Positions 44,791 to 54,452 of a stretch of 64,000 bases of DNA are shown here, piece after piece. Source of the DNA: Sulfitobacter noctilucae (lineage in GTDB: Bacteria; Pseudomonadota; Alphaproteobacteria; Rhodobacterales; Rhodobacteraceae); NCBI RefSeq assembly GCF_000622365.1, contig NZ_JASC01000013.1, positions 248,001-312,000 on the forward strand, in the 5' to 3' direction. The notes beneath the pieces are model-generated. The model saw nothing but the letters and a program-made list of their open reading frames with translations, was not told where the DNA came from and did not search any database. How positions within the stretch are numbered: position 1 is the first letter of the stretch; each line of letters begins with the position of its first letter. A program made the translations under genes and the position numbers.

Positions 44791-46109
44791 TGGCCTGGCA
44801 CCGGCAATCCACTCGGGACAGTTCGCGGAATGCCCAACCGTCCGTTGACAGCCGCAGGGTCGGTCAGCGTCTGCAAGAAGGCGACGATATCCGTAATATC
44901 AGCCTCCGTCAGTGCCACGGGCGGGGTGCGTACCGCAGCGGCAATCGCCATGATCTGATCAATGTCGCGCAGCACTATGAAATCATCCGTTTCAAGCTGC
45001 GGCAGCCGTACACCTGCACCGTCAAAGCCACGCAGGCCGCTGACCGGATCGGCATGGTAGGAAATAAACTCGGCCAGATCTGCATGCCCGCCTGCATGAC
45101 CATAAGGTGCAGTCAGCATCACGTTGCGCAGCGAAGGCGTGCGGAACGCGAACATATCCGCCGGATCACCCGTCACCAGATAGCGTCCTGCATCGCCATG
45201 ACCTTGCTCGAACGGGGCGGATTTACCCGGACCGATCTGGGGTGCCGCCATTGCGTGAAAATCGTGATCTGTCTGGAACGGCCCACTGTGGCAAGTGCCG
45301 CAATTGGCGCGACCATAAAACAGGTCTGCACCCCGTTTGGCCGCACCCGAAAGCTTTGCCTGCCCGCGCAGAACCGCATCGAATGGTGTGCTGTCGGATC
45401 GCCATTCAAACGCCATAAAAGCCGCGATTGCGTTGGAAATATCGGTAAAGGCAATATCATCGGCACTGTCGATATGGGGATAGAAGGCTCGGAACCGCTG
45501 GCTGTATGCGGGCACAGCGGCCACACGTCGCGCAATCAGATCCCATGCGCCACCTTCGCCGGCAATCAGACCCTGGCGCACCAAGCGCCCGATTTCATTT
45601 TCCCGATAACCGCCCGCCATTTCGGCGGCACTCAGCACCGGGAACATCGTCTGCGCCGACAACACAGATGCAAACCCGGTGACCATATCGGCATCCATCG
45701 GGGTACGGATACCGCCGGGCTGGCTGGGGTCGGCCTGCAAGCGACCATCGTGGAACATCGTGCTGAATTCATATGCGCCCAAATTGAACAGCGCAGGCGC
45801 GTTGCGCGGAATGCGTTCATCCGGCAAATGCGCTGGATCGGCACGACGCTCGGCCCCCAGCCCCACGCCCCCTTCGCCAATCGCCAGCGGCACACCATCG
45901 GCCGTCCCCAGCGAGGGATGATGGCACGTGGCGCAGGCGATGTTGCGGTTGCCGGACAGGATCGGATCATAGAACAACAATTGGCCCAGCGCCGCTTCGA
46001 CAGGATCGACCGGGGCGAACATCTCGTCCGTCACAGGTGGCGGCAAGGGGCCCGCATCCGCGATACCGCCGCTCAGGATCAGGACAATAAAAGAGAAAGC
46101 AAGGCGCAT
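44787..46109 (-). CDS. Di-haem cytochrome c peroxidase-like protein (CcpA/MauG family)
   Basis: 440 residues with a signal peptide (FSFIVLILSGGIADA). Two haem-binding motifs are present: ACATCHHPS (first) and CGTCHSGPF (second). Length and motif spacing fit periplasmic di-haem peroxidases or MauG-like oxidases; LLFYDPILSGNRNIACATCHH is typical. The true ATG is at 46109; the longer open frame upstream is unlikely. It is convergent with the FG-GAP protein. It could detoxify peroxide or oxidise a protein partner. Confidence 0.9.
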   Translation of the reverse strand: MRLAFSFIVLILSGGIADAGPLPPPVTDEMFAPVDPVEAALGQLLFYDPILSGNRNIACATCHHPSLGTADGVPLAIGEGGVGLGAERRADPAHLPDERIPRNAPALFNLGAYEFSTMFHDGRLQADPSQPGGIRTPMDADMVTGFASVLSAQTMFPVLSAAEMAGGYRENEIGRLVRQGLIAGEGGAWDLIARRVAAVPAYSQRFRAFYPHIDSADDIAFTDISNAIAAFMAFEWRSDSTPFDAVLRGQAKLSGAAKRGADLFYGRANCGTCHSGPFQTDHDFHAMAAPQIGPGKSAPFEQGHGDAGRYLVTGDPADMFAFRTPSLRNVMLTAPYGHAGGHADLAEFISYHADPVSGLRGFDGAGVRLPQLETDDFIVLRDIDQIMAIAAAVRTPPVALTEADITDIVAFLQTLTDPAAVNGRLGIPRTVPSGLPVPGH

Positions 46110-46202
46110 GGATAGATCCGGTTCATCCAAGAGTACGGATGTATATGACCATAAGAAGCTCAGTCTCACCAGTAGGCTGCTGCCATTTCCGAAGGGGCTG
46201 TT

Positions 46203-47141
46203 ATGAACGCAACAACCGGCACAACAATCCTGGCCGATGTCGGCGGGACCAACACGCGTGTGGCCACAGCAGGCATCAGCGGCCCCGAGAACATTCGGCA
46301 CTTCGCGAACGATGAATTCACTAGCGTCTACGGCGTGCTGGATCGGTACAAGGCGCAAGCGCAGATCGGGACGGTCACGGCCTGCAGCATTGCAATGGCT
46401 GGTCCGGTGCGGGGCAATCAGGGGCGATTGACCAATCGGGCCTGGGACATCAGCGTTGCAGGCATCCGCGCCCATCTAGGCTGCGATGTGGCGGTACTGC
46501 TCAACGACCTGACGGCGCTTGGCTTCGCGCTTGGCAGCTTACCCGCCGACAGGGTGGCCTACATCAGCGCGGTGCCCGATACGCCAAGTAACGGGCAAGC
46601 ATTGGTGGTCGGAATTGGCACGGGTTTTAACCTGTGCCCGGTAAGGCGCAGTGCTGATGGCACCGTTCACTGTTTCGAGGTCGAGATGGGTCATGCCGCC
46701 CTGCCCGCGCCGCTGCGCGATGCGCTCGAACAGGATCTCGGCCAGCATGCCAAGGCCTTCCCCACGCTTGAGCATCTGTTCTCGGGCAATGGCTTGGCGC
46801 AGTTTCACGCCTTCGACACGGGGACCGAACGAACCGCCCGCGCGGTTGTCGAAGCCAGCGAAAGCGGCGACCCGGCAGCGATGCAAACATTGATGAAGTA
46901 CACTGGGCTCTTGGGGCAGCTATGTTCAGAGCTGGCGTTCCAGTATATGCCCCTTGAAGGTTTATATTTCGCAGGCAGCGTGGCGCGAGGTATTCTGCAA
47001 CCTGCGTTTCTTGACCGCCTGCAAGCTGCACCCGCGGCTGGCAAAATCGGCGACATGCTGACCACAATACCAAAAGCTGTGATCCTGGATGATGCTGCCG
47101 CCCTGCGTGGGTGCCTTGCCGCACTTGACGCTTCGCGCTGA
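46203..47141 (+). CDS. glk: Glucokinase
   Basis: 312 residues of the bacterial Glk family. Marks are ILADVGGTNTRVATAG, CSIAMAGPVRG, LLNDLTALGFALG with the catalytic Asp, GIGTGFNLCPV and FEVEMGHAALPAP. It phosphorylates glucose with ATP, feeding the Entner-Doudoroff or pentose routes. GAAGGGGCTGTT precedes the ATG. It is divergent from the peroxidase gene. Confidence 0.94.
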   Translation: MNATTGTTILADVGGTNTRVATAGISGPENIRHFANDEFTSVYGVLDRYKAQAQIGTVTACSIAMAGPVRGNQGRLTNRAWDISVAGIRAHLGCDVAVLLNDLTALGFALGSLPADRVAYISAVPDTPSNGQALVVGIGTGFNLCPVRRSADGTVHCFEVEMGHAALPAPLRDALEQDLGQHAKAFPTLEHLFSGNGLAQFHAFDTGTERTARAVVEASESGDPAAMQTLMKYTGLLGQLCSELAFQYMPLEGLYFAGSVARGILQPAFLDRLQAAPAAGKIGDMLTTIPKAVILDDAAALRGCLAALDASR

Positions 47142-47255
47142 CGATCGGGCAGCATCGCCGAACAGTCCTCTCTGCTTCAAAACTGCTCTATCCTCAAACC
47201 CGAGCAAAGTTTCCCTTTGGTTAATTTTATGTTGACTGACAGGCTATTGCTCAGC

Positions 47256-47276
47256 AGTGTCCAACAATAGGACACT
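47256..47276. promoter_or_regulatory. Perfect inverted repeat upstream of the Liv-type operon, candidate operator
   Basis: AGTGTCC (47256-47262) and GGACACT (47270-47276) are perfect 7-bp arms with a 7-base spacer. The site lies 121 bases before the binding-protein ATG, downstream of a TTGACT box at 47232. A GntR regulator is encoded within the same operon. The repeat could be its operator. The 255-base gap 47142-47396 holds no gene. Confidence 0.5.
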
Positions 47277-47396
47277 ATTCTGCTGGCTGCCGCCAATCAG
47301 ATTTCGGGCAAACCGAACCACGGGTTGATCCATGATCAGACCCAACGCGGCACCATAGACAGAGGATCGTCCGTACATGCTTTCAGGGAGGAGAAC

Positions 47397-48719
47397 ATGA
47401 AAATGATGACAAATAAACTCAAAGCGACGGCGGGTGCCGCGCTACTGGGGTTGGGCCTTGCCGGACCAGCGGCAGCCCAGGATGACACCTTCAAGGTCGG
47501 TGTTATTACGTTCCTATCGGGACAAGCGGCAGAAAGCTTTGGCGTACCTGCGTGGAACGGTGGCAAACTGCTGATCGAAATGATGAACGAAGGCGGCAAA
47601 CTGCCCGCACCCTATGACACGAAGGGCTTTGGCGGCATGAACATCGAGTTCGTTGTCGTGGATGAGGCCGGCGGTGCCACCAAGCAGGTTCAGGAATTCC
47701 GCAACCTCGTACAGCGCGAAGAAGTCGACGCGGTTGTCGGTTACGTTTCTTCAGGCGATTGTCTGGCGGTCCCGCCTGTCGCGGACGAGCTGAAAGCCTT
47801 CACAATCCTTTACGACTGCGGCACGCCGCGCGTGTTCGAGGATAACAGCTTTGAATATGTGTTCCGGACGGCTGCACATGCCACGATGGATAACGTCAGC
47901 CTTGCCCGTTACCTCAAGTCTCGCGACTTCGATGTACCCAGCTATGCCGGTTTGAATCAGGATTACGCCTTTGGCCAGGACAGCTGGGCGGACTTTACCG
48001 GCGCGATGGAACAGATCTATCCCGACGCCGAAGTAAAGACAGCGTTGTTTCCGAAATTCGGTGCCGGTCAGTATGGCACTGAAATCTCGGCGCTGCTTCG
48101 TGAACGGCCTGCACTGGTGCACTCCTCCAACTGGGGCGGTGACTTGCAGGGCTTTTTGATCCAAGGCACCGCACGCGGTCTGCATGAACGCTCGCAAATC
48201 GTGTTGGCAGCAGGCGACCACGTCATCCCGCAACTTGGCAACAAGATGCCCGATGGCATCTTTCTCGGTGCACGGGGTGTGAACGGTCTGGCCGCCCATG
48301 CCCGTGGCGGAGAGCTGAAAGAACTGACCGATACAATGTGGGATGCCTATGAAGCGGAATACGGCGTATTTCCTGTGCAGGCTCCCTTCCGCATGTGGCA
48401 GGCGCTTTTCGGTCTGAAGACAGCAGTCGAAAAGGCGATGGCAGACAACGGCGGCACCAAGCCCACCGATGAAGAACTTGCCGCCGCGATGAAGGGACTG
48501 ACCTGGGACGCACCCTCTGGCCGCATTGAAATGGCACTGGCGGATGGTCATCAGGCGATCCAGCCGAACGCCATCGGTACGACCAAATGGAACGAGGCCG
48601 AGGGCAAGATGGAGCTGGTGGATGTCGAGTATTTTTCCGCCCGCTGCGTGAACCCTCCGGTAGGCATCAAAGCCACCGAGTGGTTGGCACAGGGTTTCCC
48701 CGGTGCCGAATGTGAGTGA
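47397..48719 (+). CDS. Liv-type ABC transporter substrate-binding protein
   Basis: 440 residues. The signal peptide ends ...LAGPAAAQDD. The type-1 periplasmic fold shows VGVITFLSGQAAESFGVPAWNGGKLL, VVDEAGGATKQVQEFRNLV, VVGYVSSGDCLAVPPVADEL and FGQDSWADFTGAM. GGGAGGAGAAC precedes the ATG at 47397. The ligand is unknown; the operon's CoA-linked enzymes suggest an organic acid rather than an amino acid. A hairpin follows the gene. Confidence 0.93.
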   Translation: MKMMTNKLKATAGAALLGLGLAGPAAAQDDTFKVGVITFLSGQAAESFGVPAWNGGKLLIEMMNEGGKLPAPYDTKGFGGMNIEFVVVDEAGGATKQVQEFRNLVQREEVDAVVGYVSSGDCLAVPPVADELKAFTILYDCGTPRVFEDNSFEYVFRTAAHATMDNVSLARYLKSRDFDVPSYAGLNQDYAFGQDSWADFTGAMEQIYPDAEVKTALFPKFGAGQYGTEISALLRERPALVHSSNWGGDLQGFLIQGTARGLHERSQIVLAAGDHVIPQLGNKMPDGIFLGARGVNGLAAHARGGELKELTDTMWDAYEAEYGVFPVQAPFRMWQALFGLKTAVEKAMADNGGTKPTDEELAAAMKGLTWDAPSGRIEMALADGHQAIQPNAIGTTKWNEAEGKMELVDVEYFSARCVNPPVGIKATEWLAQGFPGAECE

Positions 48720-48745
48720 CACCGAACGGTGTTGAAAACCGGTCT

Positions 48746-48761
48746 GCCGCAGCTTTGCGGC
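48746..48761 (+). other. Hairpin between binding-protein and permease genes
   Basis: GCCGCA (48746-48751), loop GCTT, TGCGGC (48756-48761), in an 80-base gap that is the only large gap of the operon. No T-run follows. Likely a stability or partial-termination element. Confidence 0.5.
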
Positions 48762-48799
48762 GGGCCTGCCCTTCCATTTGATCACCCGGACACATCCTT

Positions 48800-49702
48800 A
48801 TGGACCTTCTTGCAACCATCCTTGTTGATGGCCTGATTTATGCGGGCTGGCTGTTTATCGTCTCTGTCGGCTTGACGCTGGTTTTCGGCGTTCTGAACAT
48901 CCTCAATATCGCGCACGGCAGTCTCTATGCCATCGGTGCCTATGCCTCCGCCTCTCTGGTCGGGGCCTATTTCGCCGCTGGCGGCAACGCTTTTCCCTTT
49001 GGCAGCTACATCGCCCTCATCCTGGCCGCAGTTCTTGTGGCCATCGTCTTGGGGCCACTGCTGGAACGCGGATTGCTGCGGTACTTTTACGGCCGTGACG
49101 AAGTTCTGAACGTGCTGGTCACCTATGCGGTCTTCCTGATCCTTGAGGACGTGATGAAGCTGATCTGGGGTGTTAACCCCTACTTCGTCTATGAGCCCTA
49201 CACCTTGCTGGGCAATGTCGAGATCGGGCCCCTTTTCTACGTCGGCTATGATTTCGCCGTGATCGCGGCAGCGATTATCGTGGGACTTGCGGTCTGGCTG
49301 ACGCTGAACCGCACAAGGATGGGCAAAGTCGTGCTGGCCGTGATCCACGACGCCGAAATCAGCCAGACGATGGGGGTGAATGTGCCACGCATCTATCTGG
49401 GTGCCTTTATGGCGGGCGCGTTCCTCGCGGCCCTTGGGGGCGCGCTGACTGCACCGATGATCTCGGTCACGCCGGGGCTTGGCCCCAATGTGATCATCGT
49501 GGCCTTTGCGGTTGTCATTATCGGCGGGCTTGGCTCCGTTCCGGGTGCGGCCATTGGCGCACTGATGGTCGGTATCAGCCGGGCGGCCTCGGTCCACCTC
49601 GTGCCCGAAGCGGAACTCTTTATCATCTACTTCGTGATGGCCATCGTCCTGATGTTCCGTCCCGAAGGTCTGTTTGCGAAAACACAGGCTAGGAAAATTT
49701 GA
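48800..49702 (+). CDS. ABC transporter permease, LivH type
   Basis: 300 residues, about eight helices. Marks are DGLIYAGWLFIVSVGLTLVFGVLNILNIAHGSLYAIGAY, LERGLLRYFYGRDEVLNVLVTYA and AVVIIGGLGSVPGAAIGALMVG, the LivH family pattern. Its stop overlaps the next start as TGATG. Inner-membrane half of the uptake channel. Confidence 0.94.
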   Translation: MDLLATILVDGLIYAGWLFIVSVGLTLVFGVLNILNIAHGSLYAIGAYASASLVGAYFAAGGNAFPFGSYIALILAAVLVAIVLGPLLERGLLRYFYGRDEVLNVLVTYAVFLILEDVMKLIWGVNPYFVYEPYTLLGNVEIGPLFYVGYDFAVIAAAIIVGLAVWLTLNRTRMGKVVLAVIHDAEISQTMGVNVPRIYLGAFMAGAFLAALGGALTAPMISVTPGLGPNVIIVAFAVVIIGGLGSVPGAAIGALMVGISRAASVHLVPEAELFIIYFVMAIVLMFRPEGLFAKTQARKI

Positions 49703-50640
49703 TGCGCATGTCTGTCTATCTCTCCGCGATCATCGCCTTTGTCGCGCTTGCGGCGGGGTCAATTATCCTGCCCGATTGGGCGATGTTCCTTTTCGCGATG
49801 GCGCTGGCCAAAGGGCTGGTCTGTCTGGGTATCATCGGCATGATGCGCGGTGGTGTCGTGTCGTTTGGCCAAGGGCTTTACTATTGCATTGGTGCCTATA
49901 CCGCGACGCTGATCGCCAATCACCTTGGAGTCTCTGACATATTCCTGCTGACCCTGCTCAGCGCGGCGGTCTGTCTGGTGGTTGGTCTGGTCTTTGGCCC
50001 CCTGCTCTCAAACTATCGGGGGATCTTTTTCGCAATGCTCTCGCTGGCCCTGTCCATGGTGCTTTACGGCTCGCTGTCCAAAATGAGCTTTATCGGCGGC
50101 ACGGACGGATTGAACATCGGGGCACCCACGTTTCTGGGCTGGGCACCCGAAGGACGGCCCCTGCAAACAGCACTTTACCTTTATGTCGTGGCGATTGTCG
50201 TGATCAGCGGCACGCTGATGCGCATTTATTTCGACAGCGAACGCGGGCTGATCACATTGGCCACCCGCGACAACGAATTGCGGGTCGAATATCTGGGCGC
50301 ATCGGTACGTAACCTGATGACATACAACTATGTCTTTGGCGCATTGCTGGGCGGCATCGGCGGCACAATCGCGGTGCTGGCGCTGGGCCATGTGGACCCG
50401 GAGTTCGCCTTCTGGACCACCTCGGGCGAGTTTGTCTTTGTCGCCATTCTGGCCGGATACTTATCGGTCCCGGCGGTCTTTGTCGCGGCAATCATCCTTG
50501 AGTTGGTCCGGTCGTTTTCCAACCTTTATTTCCCCAACACATGGCAACTGGCGCTTGGGATCTTCCTGCTTGTCGTCATCGTGGCACTGCCCAATGGATT
50601 GGGTTCCTTGGTCAGCAAACGCAAGGAGAACAAGACATGA
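49702..50640 (+). CDS. ABC transporter permease, LivM type
   Basis: 312 residues, about eight to ten helices. Marks are CLGIIGMMRGGVVSFGQGLYYCIGAYT, NYRGIFFAMLSLALSMVLYG, ATRDNELRVEYLGASVRNLMTYNYV and FAFWTTSGEFVFVAILAG, typical of LivM. It couples by TGATG to the upstream gene and by ATGA to the ATPase gene downstream. Confidence 0.94.
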   Translation: MRMSVYLSAIIAFVALAAGSIILPDWAMFLFAMALAKGLVCLGIIGMMRGGVVSFGQGLYYCIGAYTATLIANHLGVSDIFLLTLLSAAVCLVVGLVFGPLLSNYRGIFFAMLSLALSMVLYGSLSKMSFIGGTDGLNIGAPTFLGWAPEGRPLQTALYLYVVAIVVISGTLMRIYFDSERGLITLATRDNELRVEYLGASVRNLMTYNYVFGALLGGIGGTIAVLALGHVDPEFAFWTTSGEFVFVAILAGYLSVPAVFVAAIILELVRSFSNLYFPNTWQLALGIFLLVVIVALPNGLGSLVSKRKENKT

Positions 50641-51385
50641 GCGCCGGTGTGCTGGAAGTCCGCGATGTGCAGAAGAGCTTTGGCGCTGTCACGGCGGCCA
50701 AGGATGTTTCTGTCACCGTGCCACAAGGGTCCGTCTATTCACTGATCGGCACCAATGGCGCGGGCAAGACGACTTTTGTCAACATGGTGACGGGCTATAT
50801 CAAACCCGATGCCGGTCAGATCAACTTTGACGGTCGAGACATTGCGGGGCTGGCCCCGCGCCAGATCACACGGCTTGGCATTCACCGGTCGTTCCAGATT
50901 GCGCAGTTGTGCAACGAACTGACCGTTGAAGAAAACATGCTGGTCGCCGGTGCGATACATGGCAAGACCGGGCCATCGTTCCTACGCCGTGCGGATGATG
51001 GCAGCGCCCGCGACCGCGCGCTGGCCACTCTGGAACGGTTCAACATCGCGGAACACCGCAACCGTCTGATCCCCGAACTGTCGGGCGGCGTAAAGAAACT
51101 GCTGGATATCGCCATGGCGATGGCGGGCGAGACACAGGTCATGCTGCTGGATGAGCCGACATCCGGCGTGGCCGCAGACGAAAAATTCCCCATCATGGAT
51201 CTGGTGATCGAGGCGTTGAGGGCCGAGGGCGTCACGGTGATCTTTGTCGAACACGACATGGACATCGTCACACGATATTCCGAACGGGTGCTGGCCTTTT
51301 ATGACGGTCAGATCATCGCCGATGACGCGCCTGATGAGGTTCTGTCAGACCCCGAAGTACAACGCTATGTGACTGGAGGCCCGGC

Positions 51386-51389
<4 letters not shown>
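50637..51389 (+). CDS. ABC transporter ATPase, LivG type
   Basis: 250 residues. Walker A GTNGAGKTT, the Q-loop region LGIHRSFQIAQLCNELTVEENMLVAG, signature LIPELSGGVKKLLDIAMAMA, Walker B VMLLDEPTSGVAADEK and H-loop FVEHDMD are all present. The start is at 50637 (AAGGAGAACAAGAC just upstream) and overlaps the permease stop by 4 bases. Confidence 0.95.
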
Positions 51390-52066
<677 letters not shown>

Positions 52067-52077
52067 GCGGAGGTGAT

Positions 52078-52842
52078 ATGGCGCTCAAGGCAAAACCCCT
52101 GCGCGTACAACACGCCTACGAACAGGTTTCGCAAGAGATTGAAACGCAAATCCTGTCAGGGGCGCTGAAACCCGGTGATCCCCTGCCCGGCGAAGTCGAG
52201 ATGGCGACCATGTTCGCCGTGAACAGATCGACGGTACGCGAAGGCATCAGGCGGCTGGAATGCGAAGGTTTCGTGCGCCGTACCTCGCCGCGCAAAATGG
52301 TGGTCAGCATCCCGCGCATGGCGGAGCTTTCCTCGCGCCAGACCCGCGCGCTGGGGATGCTGGAAGTCAGCTTTATCGAATTGTGGAATGTCGCTTTGGC
52401 GACCGAACCGCTCGCCGCCGAACTGGCAGCGATGCATGCCGGACCAGATGATCTTGCCGCACTCGATGCAATACACGCCGCCCTGATTGCGGCAGAGGAC
52501 GAAGGCAAAACCTCTGCCGAACTCGATACCGCTTTTCACTCCCGCATCGCGGCGGCCAGCAAGAACCGCGTGCTGCAACTGGCCCGCGAACCCATCGGCT
52601 TCCTGCTCTACAGCGGCATAGACGCACTGATCCCGAATCTGCCACAAGCATTGTCCCGGCAGGTCGTTGCCCACGGCCATGTGATCGAAGCGGTCCGCGC
52701 AGGCGATCCTCCGAGTGCCCGCAACTGGATGCGCCGCCATATCGACGATTTCAAGCGCGGGTATGAATTGGCCGGTCTCCCGCTGGACGCACCGCTTGCA
52801 GGCGTGACAAGTAAACTCGCAGATATGGGGCAAACGCCATGA
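52078..52842 (+). CDS. GntR/FadR-family transcriptional regulator
   Basis: 254 residues. The N-terminal winged helix (EIETQILSGALKPGDPLPGE, then VNRSTVREGIRRLECEGFV, about residues 18-70) precedes an all-helical FCD ligand domain with His/Asp metal positions (LDTAFHSRIAAASKN, HGHVIEAVRAGDPPSARNWMRRHIDDF). It probably responds to the acid or its CoA ester and controls this operon. GGAGGTGAT lies before the ATG. Its stop overlaps the ligase gene by ATGA. Confidence 0.93.
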   Translation: MALKAKPLRVQHAYEQVSQEIETQILSGALKPGDPLPGEVEMATMFAVNRSTVREGIRRLECEGFVRRTSPRKMVVSIPRMAELSSRQTRALGMLEVSFIELWNVALATEPLAAELAAMHAGPDDLAALDAIHAALIAAEDEGKTSAELDTAFHSRIAAASKNRVLQLAREPIGFLLYSGIDALIPNLPQALSRQVVAHGHVIEAVRAGDPPSARNWMRRHIDDFKRGYELAGLPLDAPLAGVTSKLADMGQTP

Positions 52843-54416
52843 TGCGCCGCGAATATCATTATGACAGCAGAGTGTTCACCTGCTATGCGGACCGGCCCAA
52901 GAACGTCTACGACATGCTTGCCCGCTCGGTGGAAAGCCACCCTGACAGCACCGCTCTTTTGTGTGGCAACGAGCGGCAGACCTACACGCAACTAGACATC
53001 AGCGTTCGCGCCGTTGCCGCGGGTCTTGCCGAGCGGGGTGTTGGGCCGGGGGATCGGGTTGCAATGCTCTTGGGCAATGGCATTCCCTTTATCGTCGTTA
53101 CCTATGCCGCTGCCTATCTGGGTGCTGTCACTGTCCCGCTGAACACCCGCGACCAGAAACCCGGCATCTGCCATGCGCTCGTCAACTCCGAAGCAATGGC
53201 CCTGATTGTCGATGCAGAATTTTGCGATCTCGTACCCGATCCGGCGGACACACCGCACCTTACTGCGCAATTTTCGGTTGGTGATGTCGAAGGTTTCGAT
53301 AGCTACGAGGCACTCCTTGCGACGCCCCCAAATCGCCCTCTCGCCGATACCGAAGAGGACGCAATTGCGACGATCCTCTATACCTCAGGGACCACGGGTG
53401 TCCCCAAAGGGGCCACGCTGACTGGCCTTGGTATCGTCCATTCCGCCACCAACTTCATGCGCACCATGTCATTGGGGCCGGATGACATCACCATCGTCGT
53501 CGTCCCGATGAACCATGTGACCGGACTGGTCGCGGGCATCCACGCGCTGATCCGCTGCGGCGGGTGCATCGTGATACAGCGGGCCTTCAAGGCTGTCGAA
53601 TTTCTGGAATGCGCGGCACAACATGGCATGACCTGCTCTTTGATGGTGCCTGCCATGTACAACCTTTGTCTGCACCAGGCGAACCTGGCGGATTATGAAC
53701 TGTCGGCTTGGCGCATTGGCGGCTATGGCGGTGCGCCCATGCCTGCCGCCACCATCGATAGGCTAGCCAAGGCGCTCCCCGGCTTGGGCCTGATGAACGC
53801 CTATGGCGCCACTGAAACCACATCCCCCGCGACCATCATGCACGCTGACCAAACCGCGAGCAGACGCTTGTCCGTGGGTCGCCCCATGCCGGGTGCCGAG
53901 ATTTGCGTGATGGATGATAATGGCTGCGAAGTCGCCCCAGGCAATAGCGGGGAGCTGTGGATACGCGGCGCGATGGTGGTGCCCGGCTATTGGCGCAACC
54001 CGGAAGCCGACGCACGCGAATTCGCGGCGGGCTTCTGGAAATCCGGTGATATCGGCATGATCGACGCCGAAGGCTATGTGCATGTGCTTGACCGCAAAAA
54101 GGATCTGGTCAATCGCGGCGGCCACAAGATTTTCACTGCCGAAGTAGAAAGCGTGCTGACAGCCTTGGACGGCGTGATCGAAGCTGCCGTGGTTGCCAAA
54201 CCTTGCCCCATTCTGGGAGAGCGGGTGCATGCCGTCTTGTCCGTCACACCGGGCAAGATTGACGAGGATAGGCTGAAAGCCCATTGCGCCACACAACTCG
54301 CTGACTACCAATGCCCCGAAAGCTACACCCTGCGCGACGTGCTTTTGCCACGTAACGCCAATGGCAAGATCATCAAACGCCAGATCAAGCAGGAGCTTGG
54401 CTTTGACACTGCGTAA
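52839..54416 (+). CDS. AMP-forming acyl-CoA ligase
   Basis: 525 residues. The ATP motif is LYTSGTTGVPKGA (around residue 182), then MNAYGATETTSPATI, the hinge GDIGMIDAEGYVHVLDRKKDLVNRGGHKI and the C-terminal catalytic lysine in LPRNANGKIIKRQIK. It activates a carboxylic acid taken up by the upstream ABC transporter to its CoA ester. Overlaps the regulator gene by 4 bases. Substrate is unknown. Confidence 0.93.
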   Translation: MMRREYHYDSRVFTCYADRPKNVYDMLARSVESHPDSTALLCGNERQTYTQLDISVRAVAAGLAERGVGPGDRVAMLLGNGIPFIVVTYAAAYLGAVTVPLNTRDQKPGICHALVNSEAMALIVDAEFCDLVPDPADTPHLTAQFSVGDVEGFDSYEALLATPPNRPLADTEEDAIATILYTSGTTGVPKGATLTGLGIVHSATNFMRTMSLGPDDITIVVVPMNHVTGLVAGIHALIRCGGCIVIQRAFKAVEFLECAAQHGMTCSLMVPAMYNLCLHQANLADYELSAWRIGGYGGAPMPAATIDRLAKALPGLGLMNAYGATETTSPATIMHADQTASRRLSVGRPMPGAEICVMDDNGCEVAPGNSGELWIRGAMVVPGYWRNPEADAREFAAGFWKSGDIGMIDAEGYVHVLDRKKDLVNRGGHKIFTAEVESVLTALDGVIEAAVVAKPCPILGERVHAVLSVTPGKIDEDRLKAHCATQLADYQCPESYTLRDVLLPRNANGKIIKRQIKQELGFDTA

Positions 54417-54452
54417 AGCCAGGCAACTGATACCAAGACAGGATACCCACCC

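Noticed and set aside
44790-46115. 441-codon plus-strand frame opposite the di-haem peroxidase gene
   Set aside because: The minus strand encodes two haem motifs and a signal peptide; the plus frame is Arg/His/Gln-rich shadow sequence.
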